DNA from: Gemmatimonadota bacterium
Lineage (GTDB): Bacteria; JAAXHH01
Assembly: GCA_026702745.1 (NCBI GenBank)
Contig: JAPPBT010000083.1
Coordinates: 1-64,000, forward strand
Direction of reading: 5' to 3'
Length of the DNA stretch: 64,000 nt
The translations under genes and the position numbers were made by a program. Of this stretch, positions 44,489 to 52,802 are shown one piece after another (the stretch's first letter is position 1; every line of letters begins with the position of its first letter). The notes under the pieces were generated by a model. The model had not been told where the DNA came from. It did no database searches and saw nothing but the letters and a program-made list of their open reading frames with translations.

Positions 44489-45571
44489 ATGGGCGTTTAC
44501 GAGGAACTGGGCATCCGTCCGTTCATCAATGCCGCGGATCATTACACGCGGTACGGCGGGTCGATCATGTGGCCCTGCGCGGTGGAAGCCATGGTCGAGG
44601 CGTCCCGCCAGTACGTCAACCTGTTCGAGATGCAGACCCGGGTCGGCGAGGCCATCGCGGAATTGACCGGTAACGAAGCCGCGTACGTGAGCTGCGGCGC
44701 CGCGGGCGGAATCGCGTTGGCGGTCGCGGCCTGCATGGCCGGCACGGATCCGGAAAGGATCGAACAACTGCCCGATTCGACGGGCATGAAGAACGAAGTC
44801 ATCGTGCACCGGTGCGCGCGGTTTTACGAGGACATCGCCATCCAGGTCCCCGGTGCGACGATCGTGGAAATGGGCGACGAGCACGGCGCCACGGAAGCAC
44901 AGCTCGCCGCCTGCATCAACGAGCGCACGGCCGCGGTGTTGACCCTGTCGCCGTGGGGCCGCATGCTGCCCATCGACCGGATCGTCCGCATCGCCCATGC
45001 CCGCGGCGTACCGGTCCTCGTGGATGCCGCCTTCAGCATACCGCCCAAGGCCAATTTCCGGTACTTCACCCGCGAACTGGGCGTCGATGCCATCATCGCC
45101 AGTGGGGGTAAGGCGATCCGCGGCCCCCAGACCACCGGGCTCGTCTTCGGAAAGAAGTCCCTCGTGGAAGCATGCGCCGCCCACGGAAATCCCAACCGGG
45201 CCATCGGCCGTACCATGAAGGTCGGAAAAGAAGAGCTGGCCGGCATCTACGCGGCGGTGAAGTTCATCATGGAAAGGGACGAGGACGCAGTCAGCGGGGA
45301 AGTCAACCGGATGGGGCTGGATATCCGCCAGGGGTTGTCCCGCTCACCCCTGGTGAAGTCGGTCAAGCGCAGCGGAGACGTGGTATCGATTGACATCGAC
45401 CTCGAGCGGCCAGGCTGGTCGGACCAGGAGTTCGAACGGCTGCTGCTCGACGGCGATCCCTCTATCGTGACCTGGTGCAGAAACGGTCGCTTCCGGGTGA
45501 AACTCGGTACGCTGCAACCGGGCGAGGTGGACCGGGTGATCCGGCGGCTGCGGGAACTGTTATGCGACTGA
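44489..45571 (+). CDS. PLP-dependent SelA/DgaE-like enzyme (aminotransferase class V fold)
   Basis: A 360-residue fold-type I PLP enzyme of the selenocysteine-synthase-like group. ELGIRPFINAADHYTRYGGS is the typical start (compare RxxINAxGxxTxxGGS), VSCGAAGGIALAVAACMAGT binds the phosphate, VLVDAAFSIPP holds the PLP-ring aspartate, and the Schiff-base lysine is in IIASGGKAIRGPQTTG (about residue 210). Members include D-glucosaminate-6-phosphate ammonia-lyase and other sugar-acid lyases, more likely here than SelA because no selenocysteine genes are present. AAGGGAG precedes the ATG. Confidence 0.83.
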   Translation: MGVYEELGIRPFINAADHYTRYGGSIMWPCAVEAMVEASRQYVNLFEMQTRVGEAIAELTGNEAAYVSCGAAGGIALAVAACMAGTDPERIEQLPDSTGMKNEVIVHRCARFYEDIAIQVPGATIVEMGDEHGATEAQLAACINERTAAVLTLSPWGRMLPIDRIVRIAHARGVPVLVDAAFSIPPKANFRYFTRELGVDAIIASGGKAIRGPQTTGLVFGKKSLVEACAAHGNPNRAIGRTMKVGKEELAGIYAAVKFIMERDEDAVSGEVNRMGLDIRQGLSRSPLVKSVKRSGDVVSIDIDLERPGWSDQEFERLLLDGDPSIVTWCRNGRFRVKLGTLQPGEVDRVIRRLRELLCD

Positions 45572-45586
45572 GCGCGCAGGATCGTC

Positions 45587-46735
45587 ATGCCATCTGAACC
45601 TTCGTACTACCCGTCTGTTACTTCCCTCTCCCTCATCGAAGGGACGTATCTGTCCCGGCCCAACCGATTCAGCGTTACGTGCCTGATCGACGGCATGGAG
45701 GAGTACGTCTTCATGCCGAATCCCGGCAGGATGAGAGAACTGCTTCTGCCGGGGGTACGCCTGATCCTGGCCGATCACGGCCGGCAAGCAGACCGGAAGA
45801 CACGGTATACGGTGATGGCCGTGCACTACCGTCAGCGCATCGTGTTTCTCCACACCCATCTGAACAACCTCGCGGCGCGCCGACTGGTCGAAGGCAGGGC
45901 GATCCCCGGACTAAGGGAATTCGCGGTCGCGGGAACGGAGGTGACCGTTGGCTCCCACCGGTTCGACCTCCTCCTGCGGGACAGCGCGGCGGACCTGTAC
46001 CTGGAAGTCAAATCCTGTACTCTGTCCGCGAACGGTGTCGCCATGTTCCCCGACGCGGTCACGGACCGGGGGCGCAGGCATCTGCTGGCACTGGCGCAGA
46101 TGAAGGCGGAGGGTAAGCGGGGGGCCCTGATGTTCCTGGTTCACCACGGCGACACCAGGGCTTTTCTGCCGGATTATCACACGGATTTCGCATTCGCCAG
46201 GGCATTCTGCGACGTGGAGGACCGGCTGCCCGTCCTGGCCTGTGCACTGGAGTGGACACCTGACCTGCGCTATCGGGTCTCGAATCCGCGGGTAAACATC
46301 CCGTGGGAAACCATTCGCAAGGAATGCGTGGACCGGGGTCACCTGGTCTGCGTCGATTGCATTGGGACGGAATACCGGGTTTCGCTGACACGCTATTCGG
46401 GTAAACTGTCCGAACTGTCGCGGAAAACGGGAACGCTTGCGGGCAAGGCGGGGACGCGCACAGGTCGCGCAGGCCGCGCAGGCCGCGCAGATCGCGTAGG
46501 CAGCACAAACCGCAGAGGCCGCACAGGCCAAGCAGGCGCGGAATTTCCCGTCCGGTCTTCCATCGACAGTTCGGAGAGTATGGCGGGGGTGCTTTCGCGG
46601 CTTTATGGTAACCCGTCAGAAGACGCCGACGGCTGGACGTTCAGGTGTGCAACCGACCCGGTACCTACGCCCGAGTTTCAAGAGGCGCTCCTGGACTTCC
46701 GCATGCCGCGCCGGCTGCTGCCGGATTCGCACTGA
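45587..46735 (+). CDS. sfsA: SfsA family DNA-binding/nuclease protein with a C-terminal extension
   Basis: A 382-residue SfsA-like protein (typical length about 235). The N-terminal OB-like domain has YLSRPNRFSVTCLIDGMEEY and PNPGRMRELLLPG; the nuclease-like half has LYLEVKSCTLSANGVAMFPD, with DAVTDRGRRHLLAL. Family-like sequence ends near residue 245. After it comes a basic, repetitive Gly/Arg/Thr/Ala-rich stretch (about 285-320) made of a 9-base repeat, and a final non-repetitive 60 residues. The basic stretch could add non-specific DNA binding. It starts 15 bases after the SelA-like gene. Confidence 0.88.
   Translation: MPSEPSYYPSVTSLSLIEGTYLSRPNRFSVTCLIDGMEEYVFMPNPGRMRELLLPGVRLILADHGRQADRKTRYTVMAVHYRQRIVFLHTHLNNLAARRLVEGRAIPGLREFAVAGTEVTVGSHRFDLLLRDSAADLYLEVKSCTLSANGVAMFPDAVTDRGRRHLLALAQMKAEGKRGALMFLVHHGDTRAFLPDYHTDFAFARAFCDVEDRLPVLACALEWTPDLRYRVSNPRVNIPWETIRKECVDRGHLVCVDCIGTEYRVSLTRYSGKLSELSRKTGTLAGKAGTRTGRAGRAGRADRVGSTNRRGRTGQAGAEFPVRSSIDSSESMAGVLSRLYGNPSEDADGWTFRCATDPVPTPEFQEALLDFRMPRRLLPDSH
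46458..46540. repeat. 9-bp degenerate repeat in the sfsA extension
   Basis: Units of the type GCAGGCCGC repeat with a 9-base period over 46458-46540, with changes increasing toward the 3' side. They keep the frame and encode Gly-Arg-Ala-type tripeptides. Confidence 0.75.
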
Positions 46736-46770
46736 ATTGCCTTTCATCGAAGTCGTCACGTACTGGAGGC

Positions 46771-47382
46771 TTACTTGAGCAGTTGCAGCACGTTCGGCAT
46801 ACGGCCGTTACGGACCGCGTAGTCCAGCGGAGTTTCTCCCCGGGAGGACTTCGCCGACCGGTCTGCGCCGTGGGTCAGAAGTATTTCGATGACTTCCCGG
46901 TCGGCCCCCGCAGCGGCGAAATGCAGGGCCGTCTCACCGTATACGTGTCCGGGGTCTGGCGTCGGCGCGTCATCGTGGCAGGACTGGTCGACGTTGGCGC
47001 CGTTCTCGAGGAAGAAACGCACGACATCCGGCAGGTTGTGCTGGACCGCCACGTGCAGTCCCGTGACGCCGTTCATGGGCTGGGCGAGATTGATGTCGGC
47101 GCCTGCTTCCAGGTAGAGGCGCAGGTACCGCAGTTGGCCCCGGTACGCGGAAAACGTCATGAGGATGCCTTCGTCGAAACCGGCGAAATTCACATCGGTG
47201 CCGGCGGAGAACAGGTATCTCATGATCTCGTGATGTTCATCGGTTTCCTGCTGAGGTGGTATGTGCACCGGGGTAATACAGGCCGGATCGGCACCCCGCT
47301 CGACCGCCCTGTACACCTTCGCCAGGTCGCCGTTCTCCACGGCATCGATCAAAGTCTCGTTCCAGTCTGCCTTGTCAGACAC
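46771..47382 (-). CDS. Ankyrin-repeat protein 6 (203 aa)
   Basis: A short protein that is almost entirely ankyrin repeats: WNETLIDAVENGDLAKVYRA, the NGVTGLHVAVQHNLPDVVRF block, GETALHFAAAGADREVIEIL and GETPLDYAVRNGRMPNVLQL. The start is GTG at 47382 with GAGG upstream. It is divergent from dinB, with a palindrome between them. Convergent with sfsA. Confidence 0.85.
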   Translation of the reverse strand: MSDKADWNETLIDAVENGDLAKVYRAVERGADPACITPVHIPPQQETDEHHEIMRYLFSAGTDVNFAGFDEGILMTFSAYRGQLRYLRLYLEAGADINLAQPMNGVTGLHVAVQHNLPDVVRFFLENGANVDQSCHDDAPTPDPGHVYGETALHFAAAGADREVIEILLTHGADRSAKSSRGETPLDYAVRNGRMPNVLQLLK

Positions 47383-47446
47383 GATTGCCTCACTTCCGTC
47401 GGCAGTCCGGGGATTAGACCCGTGAACCTGCCGGTCAACAAAGCCC

Positions 47447-47465
47447 TTGTACGCTCGCCGTACAA
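47447..47465. promoter_or_regulatory. Perfect palindrome upstream of dinB, candidate LexA-type operator
   Basis: TTGTACG (47447-47453) and CGTACAA (47459-47465) are exact inverted arms around CTCGC. A -10-like TATAGT (47482-47487) lies 16 bases downstream, so the right arm would overlap the -35 region. dinB genes are often SOS-controlled, and LexA sites differ between phyla; the GTAC core recalls the cyanobacterial type. No lexA gene is in the window. Confidence 0.45.
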
Positions 47466-47481
47466 AACATTTAATTAGATG

Positions 47482-47487
47482 TATAGT
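47482..47487 (+). promoter_or_regulatory. -10 element of the dinB promoter
   Basis: TATAGT matches five of six consensus positions, 44 bases before the GTG start. No consensus -35 is present; the position is occupied by the right arm of the palindrome. Confidence 0.4.
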
Positions 47488-47530
47488 AACCAGTCAATGC
47501 ATTCACATCCACCGTGTTTTTGCATCTGCC

Positions 47531-48700
47531 GTGAATCGCCCACGTACCATCCTGCACGCGGATATGGATGCCTTTTTCGCGGCCGTTGAGCAGCGGGACC
47601 GGCCCGAACTGCAGGGCAAACCGGTCATCGTCGGCGGCGATGGACCGCGGTCCGTCGTGTCGACCTGTTCCTATGAGGCGCGAAAATACGGCGTCCATTC
47701 CGCCATGCCGGGCACGACGGCCAGGAAGCTGTGTCCAAAGGGGATCTTTCTACCCGTCAGATCTGAGGCCTACGGAGCGGTCTCACGACAGGTACAGGAG
47801 GTCTTCCACCGGTATACGCCCCTCGTCGAACCACTGTCACTCGACGAGGCGTTCCTGGACGTCACCGGTTCGTCCCAACTGTTCGGCGACGGCGAAGCAA
47901 TCGCCCGGTCGATCAAGGCGGACGTGCTGAAGGAAACGCGTCTCACCATATCCGTCGGCGTGTCGCCGTGCAAATTCGTGGCCAAAGTGGCCTCCGACCT
48001 GGACAAACCCGATGGCCTGGTGATCGTTCCCACGGACCGCGTACTGGATTTCCTGGCGCCGCTGCCCATTTCCTGCCTCTGGGGCGCGGGCAGGGACATG
48101 CAGGAACGCATGGTCCGTCACGGACTCCGGACGATCGGGGATGTGCAGCGGCGATCATCGGAGGAGCTGCAACGGTTGCTCGGTAACGCCGCTGGCGCTC
48201 ATTTCGCGAGGATCTCCCGGGGGCAGGACGACCGGCCCGTGGTGACCGGGCATCCCGCGAAGTCGGTGGGTCACGAAAACACCTTCGGCACGGACTTGGT
48301 CGACCGGCAGGAATGCCACGGCGTGCTGGTGGACCAGAGCGACAAGGTGGGACGCCGGCTGCGGAAAGCGGGACGGCTGGGCAGGACGGTCCGGATCAAG
48401 GTCCGGTTCGGGGATTTCAAGACCCTCACGCGACAGGCGGCCGTCGCGCCAACAGACAACGATTTCGTCATCGGCAAGGCGGCCGTGGACCTGTTCGACG
48501 GCGTATGGGACGGCAAGACAGGCATTCGGTTGCTCGGTGTGGCCGTCGGCAACCTGGTAAGGCCGGAGGAGCCCGTTCAAACCGATCTCTTCACGGAAGG
48601 CGACGGGCAGTCGGATCGCCTCGTGCGCGCGCTCGACACCATCAGGGACCGTTACGGCCGCAGCGCCATACGGCACGGCGCATCCGCGATGAAGGCCTGA
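47531..48700 (+). CDS. dinB: DNA polymerase IV
   Basis: A 389-residue Y-family translesion polymerase. The catalytic acidic residues are in ILHADMDAFFAAVEQRD (start) and PLSLDEAFLDVTGS (about residue 100), the thumb follows with ISCLWGAGRDMQERMVRHGL, and a little-finger domain includes HENTFGTDLVDRQE. Near the C terminus VQTDLF (about residue 348) fits the sliding-clamp-binding peptide. The GTG at 47531 is taken as the start since homology begins with NRPRTILHADMD; no ribosome site precedes it. The last codons lie in a 35-base tandem duplication. Confidence 0.94.
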   Translation: MNRPRTILHADMDAFFAAVEQRDRPELQGKPVIVGGDGPRSVVSTCSYEARKYGVHSAMPGTTARKLCPKGIFLPVRSEAYGAVSRQVQEVFHRYTPLVEPLSLDEAFLDVTGSSQLFGDGEAIARSIKADVLKETRLTISVGVSPCKFVAKVASDLDKPDGLVIVPTDRVLDFLAPLPISCLWGAGRDMQERMVRHGLRTIGDVQRRSSEELQRLLGNAAGAHFARISRGQDDRPVVTGHPAKSVGHENTFGTDLVDRQECHGVLVDQSDKVGRRLRKAGRLGRTVRIKVRFGDFKTLTRQAAVAPTDNDFVIGKAAVDLFDGVWDGKTGIRLLGVAVGNLVRPEEPVQTDLFTEGDGQSDRLVRALDTIRDRYGRSAIRHGASAMKA

Positions 48701-48751
48701 TCCGCGTTCGGACCTGATCCGCGATGAAGGCCTGATCCGCGTTCGGACCTG
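48682..48751. repeat. Perfect 35-bp tandem duplication across the dinB stop codon
   Basis: 48682-48716 and 48717-48751 are identical. Each contains ATGAAGGCCTGA, which in the first copy is the end of dinB (Met-Lys-Ala-stop). The copies have not diverged at all, so the event looks recent. Confidence 0.97.
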
Positions 48752-48774
48752 CGAAATACTGGGATGGGAGGATT

Positions 48775-49467
48775 ATGATAAAAAAACTGTTGCTGGTCTT
48801 TGTCGTCGCAGTCGTGGCTGGCGTTTCCGTGATGGGCTATTACCTGTGGAAGGGCCCCGACCTTTCCTCTTATGGTCATCTCGTCGAACCCGCGATTTCG
48901 TCCATGCAGCCCCAGCGGATGATCGTGGTCGAAGTCAGGGGCGACCCGGACCGCGTGGCATCCGAAGCTTACGAAATGCTGTACGATCTGTACTACAGTG
49001 TCGATGGCGTGGATTACTGGCCCCTGCCCGCACCCAGGGCCCGATGGCCGGTCTTGCCCGATCGCCCCAGGGAAGAGTGGGTAGGCATCTATGGCATACC
49101 CGTTCCCGATTCGGTGGCGGAACTGCCGGAATACGTCCACATACCCGGCATGTCGGTTTCTCTTACGACCTGGGATTATGGTGAAGTCGTGGAACTGCTC
49201 TACATCGGTCCCTATGAAGAAGAAACCCCCTCCATTGAACGACTGCGGAATTTCGCGGCAGAGAGAGGATATACATTCGCCGGACCCCACGAGGAAGAGT
49301 ACCTGAAAGGACCCGGCATGATTTTCAGGGGAAACCCCGAGGAATATGTCACCATCCTGCGATATGTGGTCCGTCCGGTGATGGATTCTCCGGATAGCGA
49401 AACCACCACGGAACCACCTGGCAGGAACGGAAGAGAACCATCGGAAGGTACGGTCGTACCGGAATAA
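48775..49467 (+). CDS. Membrane-anchored GyrI-like ligand-binding domain protein
   Basis: A 230-residue protein with a single N-terminal hydrophobic helix (LLLVFVVAVVAGVSVMGYYL), then a GyrI-like/SOUL-type effector-binding fold: MIVVEVRGDPDRVASEAYEM, EVVELLYIGPYEEETPSIER and a later GYTFAGPHEEEYLKGPG, followed by a VTILRYVVRPV strand. The C-terminal 30 residues are polar and Pro/Glu-rich. The helix suggests the domain faces the periplasm. GyrI-like domains bind small molecules; no enzymatic activity is implied. Confidence 0.78.
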   Translation: MIKKLLLVFVVAVVAGVSVMGYYLWKGPDLSSYGHLVEPAISSMQPQRMIVVEVRGDPDRVASEAYEMLYDLYYSVDGVDYWPLPAPRARWPVLPDRPREEWVGIYGIPVPDSVAELPEYVHIPGMSVSLTTWDYGEVVELLYIGPYEEETPSIERLRNFAAERGYTFAGPHEEEYLKGPGMIFRGNPEEYVTILRYVVRPVMDSPDSETTTEPPGRNGREPSEGTVVPE

Positions 49468-49510
49468 ACCCTTCCACACTTGTCAATCCCTGCTGATCCA
49501 AGGAGGCGTC

Positions 49511-49915
49511 ATGCTTGAGTTAACCGGACTGAACTGGCTGGCCATTCTCGTGGCAACGGTAGCTGGATTCGCACTCGGCGCGATCTGGTACGGCCCGATT
49601 TTCGGCGAGGCGTGGCTGGCCGCGCTGGGCAAGACGGCGGACCAGATTCAGCCGTCCCCCACCCCATTCGTCATCAGTTTCTTCACCGCACTGATTACAG
49701 CGGTCGTACTCGCGATGTTCATCAGCGCCCTGGACGTATCGACATTGGGTGGAGGTATAACAATCGGGCTACTCGTGGGCATCGGCTTCATCGCCACGGC
49801 GATGGCTTCGGACAGCGCCTTCGGCGACACGGGGCTGAAACTGTGGTTGATCCAGTCCGGATACCGCGTGCTCTACAGTGTGCTGATGGGCGCGATTCTC
49901 GCCGTGTGGCGGTAG
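49511..49915 (+). CDS. DUF1761 family membrane protein
   Basis: A 134-residue protein with four hydrophobic helices. It begins LNWLAILVATVAGFALGAIW followed by YGPIFGEAWL, the characteristic start of DUF1761 proteins, and continues with FVISFFTALITAVVLAMFIS, a glycine-rich helix and a last helix LIQSGYRVLYSVLMGAILAV. Function unknown. AAGGAGG precedes the ATG. It lies 15 bases before pdxH. Confidence 0.87.
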   Translation: MLELTGLNWLAILVATVAGFALGAIWYGPIFGEAWLAALGKTADQIQPSPTPFVISFFTALITAVVLAMFISALDVSTLGGGITIGLLVGIGFIATAMASDSAFGDTGLKLWLIQSGYRVLYSVLMGAILAVWR

Positions 49916-49930
49916 GCGGACAGCACCCTC

Positions 49931-50569
49931 ATGGACCCGGACGCACTCCGCAGGGAATACGTATTCGGCAGTCTGGAAGAACAGGATCTGAACGCAGACC
50001 CGTTCAGGCAGTTCGACACCTGGTTCGGAAACGCGGTCGACGCGGGGATCGAGCTGGCGGACGTGATGACGGTCGCCACGGCTTCGCAGGCCGGCGTGCC
50101 ATCGGCCAGGATCGTCGTGCTGCGGGGGGTCGACGAGCGGGGGTTCGTATTCTACACGGACTACCGTAGCACGAAGAGCCGGGACCTGGATGAGAATCCC
50201 AGGGCCGCGCTGGTGTTCTACTGGCGCGAGCTCGGTCGCCAGGTCCGGATCGCGGGCGCGGTTCACCGGGTATCCGTGGAAGAATCCGCCCGTTACTTCC
50301 AATCCAGACCCCTGGAAAGTCGCCTGGCGGCCCTGGCTTCGAGCCAGAGCGAGGTCATAGCCGATCGGAAGGTGCTGGAAGACCGCTTCGAGGCACTGAG
50401 GGCGGAATACCCCTCAGGTGACGTACCCTTTCCCGACAACTGGGGCGGATACCGCGTTTCGCCCGATGAGTTCGAATTCTGGCAGGGACGGGAACTACGC
50501 CTGCACGATCGTATACGTTACCGGCGCGGGGAAGACGGCCTTTGGGTGAACGAACGGCTTTCACCCTAG
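49931..50569 (+). CDS. pdxH: Pyridoxamine 5'-phosphate oxidase
   Basis: A 212-residue FMN enzyme that makes pyridoxal phosphate from pyridoxine or pyridoxamine phosphate. All family blocks are present: DPFRQFDTWFGNAVDAGIEL, PSARIVVLRGVDERGFVFYT, the FMN-binding region with NPRAALVFYWRELGRQVRI, ESARYFQSRPLESRLAALAS, and the C-terminal NWGGYRVSPDEFEFWQGREL with LHDRIRYRR. Length is standard. Confidence 0.96.
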   Translation: MDPDALRREYVFGSLEEQDLNADPFRQFDTWFGNAVDAGIELADVMTVATASQAGVPSARIVVLRGVDERGFVFYTDYRSTKSRDLDENPRAALVFYWRELGRQVRIAGAVHRVSVEESARYFQSRPLESRLAALASSQSEVIADRKVLEDRFEALRAEYPSGDVPFPDNWGGYRVSPDEFEFWQGRELRLHDRIRYRRGEDGLWVNERLSP

Positions 50570-50617
50570 ATATCGCGCTCGCCATGGATCCCGCCGTCCC
50601 TGACAGGGGAACAAGCA

Positions 50618-51679
50618 ATGACCAATAATCAAACGATGGCACAGGAAGTAAACGCGATTCGGTTCGGCGTAGTGGGCTGCGGAGGGGCCGGTCATGCTGC
50701 CATTCGTTCGGCCTGTGCCAGCACGCTGCTCGACGTCGTGGCGATCAGCGACCTGCTCGAGGAACGACGGAGCCGGGTGGGCCGTGAGGAGGACATCCCC
50801 CGTCTGTACGGACCCTACCAGGACCTCCTGGCCGACACGGACGTGGAAGCCGTCCTCCTGGCGGTGAATCCACCCGCCCGCTACCCCATGGTCCTCGATG
50901 CGATCGCAGCGGGCAAGCACGTGCTGGTACAGAAACCGCACGCCACCCGCGCCGATCATATCCTGACGTTCAAGGAAGCGGCCGAGCGCGCCGGTGTAAC
51001 GATGCAGTTCTGCTTCTTCATGCGTCACGATCCGGTGAACCGCAGGACGCGCGTCGCGTTAAGCCGGGGGCGCATCGGCGAACCGTACCACGCTCGCATA
51101 TTTCTGAAATACAACCACAGAGCGCCATTGGACAGTCCCGAAGCCTGGACCCACGTGTTCGGCCAGAAGGGAGGTGCCCTCGGCCAGCACGCCTCTCACG
51201 AGCTGGACCTGGCCTGGTGGTGGATGGGTTGTCCGGATCCCCGGTGGGCCTTTGCCGCCAAGCACGTCGTCGAGGCATTGTACGACGGTCCGGAAGGGCC
51301 GGCCGAAGACTATTTATCGGGGATTGCTGGTTTCGAGGGAGGCAAGACCATCCAGATTGACTGCTCCCGCTGGGTACACTGCGATACACCCACCGTGGTG
51401 GAGGTACACGGGAGCGAGGGTGCCTATTCCCACGGTCAGTTGTGGCACATGGAAGACGGCGTTTTCACCTCCCGGGAGATCGACGACGAATCCGATGTGC
51501 CCCATTCCGATCCGCCTGAAGACGGCCTGCCCTTCTTCCATGAGGTCGAACACTTCGCCCGGGCGGTCGCCGGCCGTGTGGAGCCCGATGTGAATGCGGA
51601 TGACGCCTACCGGTACATGAAGCTACTTGACGCGATGTACGACAGTGCGAAGACCGGCGAAAAGGTGCACATCGGCTGA
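50618..51679 (+). CDS. Gfo/Idh/MocA family oxidoreductase
   Basis: A 353-residue NAD(P)-dependent dehydrogenase. The Rossmann motif is RFGVVGCGGAGHAAIRSAC (about residues 10-28), the cofactor-binding block is KHVLVQKPHATRADHIL, a QKP version of the family's EKP, and the substrate domain has GQHASHELDLAWWWMGCPDP. The start has a GGGGA site. Its stop directly abuts a truncated SDR gene on the other strand, which points to a deletion at this boundary. Confidence 0.87.
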   Translation: MTNNQTMAQEVNAIRFGVVGCGGAGHAAIRSACASTLLDVVAISDLLEERRSRVGREEDIPRLYGPYQDLLADTDVEAVLLAVNPPARYPMVLDAIAAGKHVLVQKPHATRADHILTFKEAAERAGVTMQFCFFMRHDPVNRRTRVALSRGRIGEPYHARIFLKYNHRAPLDSPEAWTHVFGQKGGALGQHASHELDLAWWWMGCPDPRWAFAAKHVVEALYDGPEGPAEDYLSGIAGFEGGKTIQIDCSRWVHCDTPTVVEVHGSEGAYSHGQLWHMEDGVFTSREIDDESDVPHSDPPEDGLPFFHEVEHFARAVAGRVEPDVNADDAYRYMKLLDAMYDSAKTGEKVHIG

Positions 51680-51956
51680 GTGCGCCCGCGTTGTTTACGG
51701 CGAAATCCAGGCTTCCGAAGCGTTTTCTGGTCTGCCGTACCGCTGTCCGAACCTGGGCGGCATCGGTTACGTCGGTGCGAATGAAGTGCACCTTCTCGCT
51801 GCGTGTCCGGAAAAGCTCCAGGCTGCGTGGGCAGGGAGTCAGGTCGACCGCAGTCACCGAAGCGCCGGCCTCCAGCATCGAAATAGTCGTGAATCGCCCG
51901 ATTCCCTTGCAAGCACCGGTCACCAGGGCGGTTTTGCCGGAAAAATCGTAGGCCAT
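51680..51956 (-). pseudogene. 5' remnant of an SDR gene
   Basis: From ATG at 51956 the translation is a normal SDR start: MAYDFSGKTALVTGACKGIG, cofactor-side VTAVDLTP, DVTDAAQVRTAV and the FAVNNAGA motif. Then homology stops exactly where the convergent Gfo/Idh/MocA stop codon begins. The catalytic Ser-Tyr-Lys half is missing. The frame remains open for another 70 codons antisense to the Gfo/Idh/MocA gene, but that text is not SDR-like. A deletion has removed the 3' two-thirds. Confidence 0.75.
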
Positions 51957-52007
51957 GGCCTGATCCACCGTTCTCATGGTTTCGGACGATCGCATCCCCA
52001 CGCCTGC

Positions 52008-52802
52008 CTAGAGCAGACGGACGATGTCCTCGCCTCGCCCGACCCGCAGGGCAACTTCGCGCGGAGTTTCATCGGCGACGTTGGCCTGGGACCGGCTGCA
52101 GCCGGCGGCGATCAGCGCCTCGATCACTTCGGGTCTGTTCAACTGGGCGGCCATGTGCAGCGGCGCATCGCCCTGGTAGACGGGTCCCCAGTCCGACTGG
52201 ACGCCGACGCCCGCACGGTGGTTCGGATCCAGACCGGCTTCTTTTAAAATGTGTATGGTCTCGAGGTGATCGGCAACCTGTTCGTCGCCGGGTCTGACCT
52301 CCGCGGCGGAATGTAAGGCGGATGATCCGTTGTGGGGATTGATCTGACCGGGATCGGCGCCCAGCCGGATCTGCATCTTCAAACGGTCCGGATCGATCTG
52401 CCAGACCGCGAAATACACCGGCGCGCCCCCGTTGTCGTGCCACCGGTTGATGTCACCGCCATGGTCGATCAGGTACCGCGCCATGCGTTCTTCACGGCAT
52501 AGGCAGAGGGGCCGGCCGTGCACGTTTTCGATATTGGGGTCGGCGCCCGCTTCGACGAGCAGCTTCACCATGTCGAAGTTAGTCCTGCGTTCCACCTGTC
52601 GCCAGTCGATCTGCTGTTGCGGAGGACCGCTGACGGCGAGGGAAAGGGTATATACAGGGAAACGGCCCTCCCGGTAAGGATCGTCGAAGGCTTCGTGGCA
52701 GTAATTGGCCAGAGACGGATCTTCAGCCAGCATCTCGGCCATGAGGACGAGGTCTTCGGCGTACACTGCGCCGATCCACTGTTTTTCCTTGTCAAAGCGC
52801 AT
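52008..52802 (-). CDS. Ankyrin-repeat protein 7 (264 aa)
   Basis: Begins with a helix MRFDKEKQWIGAVYAEDLVL and LLVEAGADPNIENVHGRPLC, then GGDINRWHDNGGAPVYFAVW, GSSALHSAAEVRPGDEQVAD, GDAPLHMAAQLNRPEVIEAL and a last repeat ending ETPREVALRVGRGEDIVRLL. GGGAGCGG lies at a good distance before the ATG. It runs toward the SDR remnant and is divergent from the SRPBCC gene across a 245-base gap in which I see no clear promoter. Confidence 0.85.
   Translation of the reverse strand: MRFDKEKQWIGAVYAEDLVLMAEMLAEDPSLANYCHEAFDDPYREGRFPVYTLSLAVSGPPQQQIDWRQVERRTNFDMVKLLVEAGADPNIENVHGRPLCLCREERMARYLIDHGGDINRWHDNGGAPVYFAVWQIDPDRLKMQIRLGADPGQINPHNGSSALHSAAEVRPGDEQVADHLETIHILKEAGLDPNHRAGVGVQSDWGPVYQGDAPLHMAAQLNRPEVIEALIAAGCSRSQANVADETPREVALRVGRGEDIVRLL

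Noticed and set aside
44489-45571. Selenocysteine synthase (selA)
   Set aside because: The protein has the SelA-like fold, but no selB, selD or selC is visible and sugar-acid lyases share the same motifs.
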